Source: Paracoccaceae bacterium
GTDB taxonomy: Bacteria; Pseudomonadota; Alphaproteobacteria; Rhodobacterales; Rhodobacteraceae
DNA: 40,064 bases
Direction of reading: 5' to 3'
Assembly (NCBI GenBank): GCA_028285485.1
Contig: JANQPC010000007.1
Coordinates: 1 to 40,064, forward strand
The stretch's first letter is position 1. Each line of letters starts with the position of its first letter. The notes beneath the pieces are model-generated. The model worked only from the letters and a program-made list of their open reading frames with translations. It was not told where the DNA came from and did not search any database. The translations under genes were made by a program, and so were the position numbers. Of this stretch, positions 36,064 to 40,064 are shown piece after piece.

Positions 36064-36851
36064 CACCTGCGGGGGGCAGGTGGGGGGATCTGACGGCGCG
36101 GCTCGCCTCCGGCGGCATCGTGGCTGCCGTGGGGCTCGCCATCGTGTGGATCGGCGGATTTTCCTTTCACCTTCTCGTCTGCGTGGTCTCGGCCATCATG
36201 ATCTGGGAACTTGCGCGCATGCTGGGCGCGGGGCGCGAGGCGCATTGGCTGGCTCTCGGCGCAGGCGTGGCGTTGCTGGTCGCGGGGGAATTGCCGCCGG
36301 GCCTTGCGCTGCCGCTGGTGTTTCTGCCCGCGCTCTTCGCAGCCGGACAGATTGAGAAAAACCGCACGATTTTCGGAATTTACAGCGTGATGATCATGCT
36401 GGCGGGCTACGGCCTGATGGCGCTGCGCGATGATTTCGGCTTCATCTGGATGCTGTGGCTCGCGCTGATCGTCATCGGGTCTGACATCGCCGGATATTTT
36501 GCCGGGCGCCTGATCGGCGGCCCGAAATTCTGGCCCAAGATCAGCCCCAAGAAAACATGGGCGGGCACCATTGCGGGCTGGATCACCGCCGCCATCATCG
36601 CGCTGATCTTCATGCGCGTTACCGGGGCGGGGGTGGAGCTTGTGGGGCTTTCCATTGCCATCGCCATGGCCGGGCAATTCGGCGATATCGCCGAAAGCGC
36701 AGTGAAACGGAAATGCGCGGTGAAAGACAGCTCGTCCCTCATCCCCGGCCATGGCGGGCTGTTCGATCGCTTCGATGCGATGCTCGGGGCGTCTGTGTTC
36801 CTGCTGCTGGTAGAGCAGATCGTTGATTTCCCGCCCGCGCCGCTGCTCTGA
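36060..36851 (+). CDS. cdsA: phosphatidate cytidylyltransferase (CDP-diglyceride synthase)
   Basis: The 263-residue multispanning membrane enzyme forms CDP-diacylglycerol from phosphatidate and CTP, the branch point to all major phospholipids. Several helices are evident from residue 16 on. The diagnostic region is SDIAGYFAGRLIGG near 141-154, then PKKTWAG near 162, and the C-terminal signature GDIAESAVKRKCAVKDSSSLIPGHGGLFDRFD, where Lys and Asp residues coordinate the metals. It overlaps the uppS stop by 4 bases and ends 1 base before dxr. Confidence 0.96.
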   Translation: MTPAGGRWGDLTARLASGGIVAAVGLAIVWIGGFSFHLLVCVVSAIMIWELARMLGAGREAHWLALGAGVALLVAGELPPGLALPLVFLPALFAAGQIEKNRTIFGIYSVMIMLAGYGLMALRDDFGFIWMLWLALIVIGSDIAGYFAGRLIGGPKFWPKISPKKTWAGTIAGWITAAIIALIFMRVTGAGVELVGLSIAIAMAGQFGDIAESAVKRKCAVKDSSSLIPGHGGLFDRFDAMLGASVFLLLVEQIVDFPPAPLL

Positions 36852-36852
36852 C

Positions 36853-38025
36853 ATGGCGCGCCGGGTCACCATTTTCGGATCCACCGGATCGATTGGCTGC
36901 AACACGGTGGAGCTGATCGCCGCCGCGCCGGAGCGGTTTGATGTGGTGGCCCTGACCGGCGGGCAAAACGTGGCCCGGCTCGCCGAACAGGCGCGCGCAC
37001 TTAGTGCCAACCTGGCGGTCACGGCGCATGAAGCCTGCTACGCCGATCTCAAGGCCGCGCTCGCGGGCAGCGGCATCGAGGTTGCCGCCGGGCAGGGGGC
37101 GCTACTGGAGGCGGCCGGGCGCCCCGCGGATTGGGTGATGTCCGCCATCGTGGGCGCGGCAGGGCTTGCCCCGGGGCTGGCCGCGCTGGCCCATGGCACC
37201 ACGCTTGCGCTTGCCAACAAGGAGAGCCTTGTTACCGCAGGGCCGCTCCTTCTGGCCACCGCCCGCGCGCAGGGCGCCACCGTTCTGCCGGTGGATAGCG
37301 AGCATTCCGCGATCTTTCAGGCGCTGATCGGCGAAGAGATCGCGGCTGTCGAGCGGATCATCATCACCGCCTCGGGCGGGGCATTCCGGGATTGGCCGGT
37401 GGAGAAGCTGGCCAGCGCCACGCTGGCAGAAGCCTCTTCGCACCCGAACTGGGCCATGGGCCAGCGGATCACCATCGATAGCGCCTCTCTCTTCAACAAG
37501 GCGATGGAGCTTATTGAAACGCATGAATTTTTCGGGGTATCGCCCGGCCAGATCGAGGCTGTGATCCACCCAGAAAGCCTGATCCATGCGCTGGTGGGTT
37601 TTCGCGACGGGGCGCTGATGGCCCATGTCGGCCCACCGGATATGCGCCACGCCATCGGCTTTGCCCTGAACTGGCCCGAGCGGCGGCACCTGCCCGTGGC
37701 GCGGCTCGATCTGCCCGCCATCGGCCAGCTGACCTTTCGTCCGCCCGATGAGGCGCGCCACCCCGCGCTGCGGCTCGCGCGGGAGGTCATGGAAACGGGC
37801 GGGCTGGCCGGCGCGGTGTTCAACGGGGCAAAGGAAGCCGCGCTCGACGGATTCATACACGGCCGCATCGGATTTCTCGATATGGCTCACATTGTCGAGC
37901 ACACGCTTACAAAGCTGACACGCGATAGCCATATGAGCGCCGAAATCACCCTCGAAAACGTGCGCGAGGCAGATAGATTGGCGCGTAACACGGCTGAAAC
38001 CGCCATCGTATCAAGGCAGGGCTAA
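36853..38025 (+). CDS. dxr: 1-deoxy-D-xylulose 5-phosphate reductoisomerase
   Basis: The 390-residue enzyme makes 2-C-methyl-D-erythritol 4-phosphate, the committed step of the MEP isoprenoid pathway, using NADPH and Mg or Mn. The nucleotide motif GSTGSIG is at 9-15, ALANKESLVTAG near 117-128, VDSEHSAIFQ near 145-154 (metal-binding Asp and Glu) and SSHPNWAMGQRITIDSASLFNKAMELIE near 195-222. The ATG at 36853 starts one base after the cdsA stop; the open frame extends ten codons into cdsA but lacks a credible earlier start. Confidence 0.97.
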   Translation: MARRVTIFGSTGSIGCNTVELIAAAPERFDVVALTGGQNVARLAEQARALSANLAVTAHEACYADLKAALAGSGIEVAAGQGALLEAAGRPADWVMSAIVGAAGLAPGLAALAHGTTLALANKESLVTAGPLLLATARAQGATVLPVDSEHSAIFQALIGEEIAAVERIIITASGGAFRDWPVEKLASATLAEASSHPNWAMGQRITIDSASLFNKAMELIETHEFFGVSPGQIEAVIHPESLIHALVGFRDGALMAHVGPPDMRHAIGFALNWPERRHLPVARLDLPAIGQLTFRPPDEARHPALRLAREVMETGGLAGAVFNGAKEAALDGFIHGRIGFLDMAHIVEHTLTKLTRDSHMSAEITLENVREADRLARNTAETAIVSRQG

Positions 38026-38031
38026 CGGTTC

Positions 38032-39369
38032 ATGGATCTGATCGGGTTGATCCCGTCTTTCGGCGGGCTTCTCTTCACTCTCGCGGCGTTCGTCATTGCG
38101 CTTTCGGTGATCGTGGCGATCCACGAATACGGTCACTACATCGTTGGCCGCTGGTCGGGCATCCATGCAGAGGTGTTCTCGATCGGCTTCGGCCCGATCC
38201 TCTTCAAAGGCACCGATAAGCGCGGCACGCAGTGGCAGATCGCGGCCTTGCCCCTGGGCGGCTACGTGAAGTTCAAGGGCGATGCCAATGCCGCCTCCGC
38301 GCCCGATGCCGATCTCGTTTCGGGCCTCACGCCGGATGAGAAGCGGATGACGATGCAGGGCGCGCCCCTCTGGGCGCGGGCGGCCACGGTCGCCGCAGGC
38401 CCGATCTTCAACTTCATCCTGTCGATCCTTGTGTTCGCCGCCGTGATCATGGTGCGCGGCGTGGCCAGCGATCCGCTTACGGTGGAAGAGCTGCAGCCCC
38501 TGCCATACGAAAATGTCGGGCTGGAAGTGGGCGATGAGATCCTCTCGATCGCGGGCCTGCCCACGCCCAGCGTGGATGAGCTGGGCGATTACATGGCCGA
38601 GCTGCCCGAAGACGCGATCCTCGCCTACGAGGTGCGCCGGGGCGGCGAGACGCTCACAGTGGACGCCCCGCATCCGATGACAACGCTGATCATCGGCCTC
38701 CAGCCGCGCTCTGCGGCGATGGATATCGATCTGCAGGTGGGGGACGTGATCACCGCCATCGATGGCGCACCGGTGGTGCGGTTCGAGGAATTGCGCGAGG
38801 CGGTAGGCGCCTCCGAAGGCCGGGTGCTGGCGCTCGATGTGTGGCGCGCAGGCCAGACCTACGATTTTGCGCTGCAGCCGCGCCGGGTGGACCTGCCATT
38901 GCCGGAAGGCGGGTTTGAAACACGCTGGCTGATCGGCATCTCAGGCGGCGCCTATTTCACGGCGGAGACAGAGCTTCCGGGCCTGTTCGAAACCCTGGGT
39001 TACGGGGTGAACCAGACGCTTTTCATCATTCAGAGCTCGCTTTCGGCGCTGTACCACATATCGGTCGGCGCGATTTCAAGCTGCAACCTTTCGGGCCCCA
39101 TTGGCATTGCGGAAACCTCGGGCGACGTGGCCTCCCAGGGGCTCACCGATTTTATCTGGTTCATCGCGGTGCTCTCCACCGCCGTGGGGCTGATCAATCT
39201 GTTCCCGATCCCGGTCTTGGATGGCGGGCATCTGGTGTTTCACGCCTGGGAGGCGGTTACGGGCAAGGCGCCAAGCGATAAGGCCATGAAAGTGCTGATG
39301 ATTGCCGGGCTTACCGTCGTTCTCTCCTTCATGCTGTTTGCCATCGGAAACGATCTGTTCTGCCCGTAA
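38032..39369 (+). CDS. rseP: RIP metalloprotease, site-2 protease
   Basis: This 445-residue intramembrane metalloprotease (M50) cleaves anti-sigma factors and remnant signal peptides. The zinc motif HEYGH is at His31-His35 within the first helix. LGGYVKFKGD and GPIFNFILSILVF follow near 75 and 124, then two PDZ-like domains (about 130-220 and 225-290), and the third-helix motif NLFPIPVLDGGHLVFH near 389-404 supplies the metal-binding Asp. It starts 6 bases after dxr and is the last clear gene of the operon before the terminator near 39660. It is the partner of BamA in envelope-stress control in many proteobacteria. Confidence 0.96.
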   Translation: MDLIGLIPSFGGLLFTLAAFVIALSVIVAIHEYGHYIVGRWSGIHAEVFSIGFGPILFKGTDKRGTQWQIAALPLGGYVKFKGDANAASAPDADLVSGLTPDEKRMTMQGAPLWARAATVAAGPIFNFILSILVFAAVIMVRGVASDPLTVEELQPLPYENVGLEVGDEILSIAGLPTPSVDELGDYMAELPEDAILAYEVRRGGETLTVDAPHPMTTLIIGLQPRSAAMDIDLQVGDVITAIDGAPVVRFEELREAVGASEGRVLALDVWRAGQTYDFALQPRRVDLPLPEGGFETRWLIGISGGAYFTAETELPGLFETLGYGVNQTLFIIQSSLSALYHISVGAISSCNLSGPIGIAETSGDVASQGLTDFIWFIAVLSTAVGLINLFPIPVLDGGHLVFHAWEAVTGKAPSDKAMKVLMIAGLTVVLSFMLFAIGNDLFCP

Positions 39370-39485
39370 GGCACGCCAATCGGGGTGGGATCGGCAAACC
39401 TCCGCGCATCCGGAAATTGCGCCGTGAAACCAGCACACCCAAGCCGTATTCGAGCCACAATCCATTCCTAGCGATAGAGGGGTAG

Positions 39486-39629
39486 ATGACTGCCCCGGAG
39501 GGCGCGATGCGGAAAGCAATGACCTCATATCCAGGCCTCGCCATAATGGCTGATCTGTACCTGGACCGCATCGTCTATGCCACGCTTATTGTGGCTGCTC
39601 TCTTCGCGGGCACCTATATCTACGCCTGA
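39486..39629 (+). CDS. possible small single-pass membrane protein (47 residues)
   Basis: A short frame begins ATG at 39486 and ends with TGA at 39627-39629. GAGGGG is a few bases upstream. The product has a basic or neutral N-terminal third (MRKAMTSYP in the middle), then one hydrophobic segment of about 17 residues (YATLIVAALFAGTYIYA) reaching the C-terminus. In-frame ATGs at 39507, 39519 and 39546 are alternative starts. It lies between rseP and the terminator. I do not recognise the family and cannot exclude chance. Confidence 0.45.
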   Translation: MTAPEGAMRKAMTSYPGLAIMADLYLDRIVYATLIVAALFAGTYIYA

Positions 39630-39657
39630 CATCAAGACCCCCCGCACTCCCCGGCAC

Positions 39658-39707
39658 AACGCGGCGTCCGATCCTTCGGACGCCGCGTTCGCGTTGCGTT
39701 GCGTTTT
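39658..39707 (+). terminator. terminator-like hairpin at the end of the rseP transcription unit
   Basis: A 13-bp perfect stem (39658-39670 with 39677-39689) and a six-base loop are followed by a GCGTT-rich tail ending in four T (39704-39707). Strong stem, weak T-run. It separates the pyrH-rseP block from bamA. Confidence 0.65.
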
Positions 39708-39734
39708 GACAAGGCGTGGGGATGCCGGTAGCAA
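39706..39734 (+). promoter_or_regulatory. candidate promoter for bamA
   Basis: TTGACA (39706-39711), a perfect -35, is followed by a 17-base spacer and TAGCAA (39729-39734). It lies directly downstream of, and touching, the terminator tail and 33 bases before the bamA ATG, so bamA probably has its own promoter. Confidence 0.55.
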
Positions 39735-39767
39735 ACGTTAAAACAAGCTGGCGTGGGGCAAGCGAAG

Positions 39768-40064
39768 ATGGGCAGATCGCAAAAAACGGGCGAAGCAGCC
39801 GCGCGTGGGGGGATTGGACTAAGGCTGATCGCCGCGCTCGCGTTCCTCGCACTGATCGCAACCGCGGCGCTTCCCGCGCTGACCACTCGGGTTGAGGCGC
39901 AGGATTTCCAGTTCACGAACTTCGTGGTCGAGGGGAACCTCAGGGTCGATGACGCCACGGTGCTCAGCTACGCCGATCTCGCCCCCGGCCAAACGGTCAG
40001 CGCAGCAGAGTTAAACGCCGCCTTCCAGGGCATCCAGAATTCGGGGCTCTTTGAAACCGTGGAT
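39768..40064 (+). CDS. bamA: outer-membrane assembly factor BamA, N-terminal part (3' end outside window)
   Basis: The first 99 residues are visible. A basic start (MGRSQKTGEAAARGG) and a long hydrophobic core form a Sec signal peptide cleaved near TTRVEA at about residue 45. The first POTRA domain begins FQFTNFVVEGNLRVDDATVLSYADLAPGQTVS and continues ELNAAFQGIQNSGLFETVD, the pattern of BamA. The protein inserts beta-barrel proteins into the outer membrane. Position downstream of rseP is the normal alphaproteobacterial order. The signal peptide is unusually long. Confidence 0.93.
   Translation, partial: MGRSQKTGEAAARGGIGLRLIAALAFLALIATAALPALTTRVEAQDFQFTNFVVEGNLRVDDATVLSYADLAPGQTVSAAELNAAFQGIQNSGLFETVD

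Overview
The window looks like a chromosomal segment of a Rhodobacterales (Roseobacter-group) alphaproteobacterium. The evidence is the high GC content, the strong C/G third-position bias in every gene, a DUF1523 protein, an ALDH16-type double aldehyde dehydrogenase beside deoC, and the order pyrH-frr-uppS-cdsA-dxr-rseP-bamA. I found no rRNA, tRNA, CRISPR array, insertion sequence or prophage gene. Assignments rest on reading motifs by eye; no database search was run.

Region 1 (1-10405) is catabolic and housekeeping. It starts with the tail of an alpha/beta hydrolase and a PaiB-family protein. Next come, on the minus strand, a secreted protein of unknown function, a P1-family peptidase and an SDR oxidoreductase. 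A small membrane protein, a DUF1523 protein and peptidase T follow on the plus strand. The minus-strand pair deoC-ALDH16 would split deoxyribose 5-phosphate and oxidise the acetaldehyde. An AraC regulator closes the region and is divergent from region 2.

Region 2 (10492-22459) is a long plus-strand cluster and the most interesting part: a PhyH-type dioxygenase, a metallo-beta-lactamase-fold protein with a degenerate metal motif, a secreted substrate-binding protein, a strong intrinsic terminator, a second PhyH-type dioxygenase, two Dpp-type permeases, a fused double ATPase, a cytosolic GH38 alpha-mannosidase and a ribulose-phosphate 3-epimerase-like protein. This reads as uptake of a mannose-containing compound followed by internal oxidation and hydrolysis. 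The substrate is not known.

Region 3 (22535-24937) holds lipA and a convergent pair, a di-haem cytochrome c and a cytochrome c'. Region 4 (25067-32836) is a second Dpp-type ABC transporter on the minus strand: Tat-exported binding protein, two permeases (one unusually long) and a fused double ATPase. An AraC regulator lies upstream, and a tandem 11-bp direct repeat sits ahead of the operon. Both transporters have a hairpin directly after the binding-protein gene.

Region 5 (32922-40064) has miaA divergent from pyrH-frr-uppS-cdsA-dxr-rseP. These genes cover tRNA modification, UMP kinase, ribosome recycling, undecaprenyl and phospholipid precursors, the MEP isoprenoid pathway and the site-2 protease. 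A possible 47-residue membrane protein, a terminator, a promoter and the start of bamA follow.
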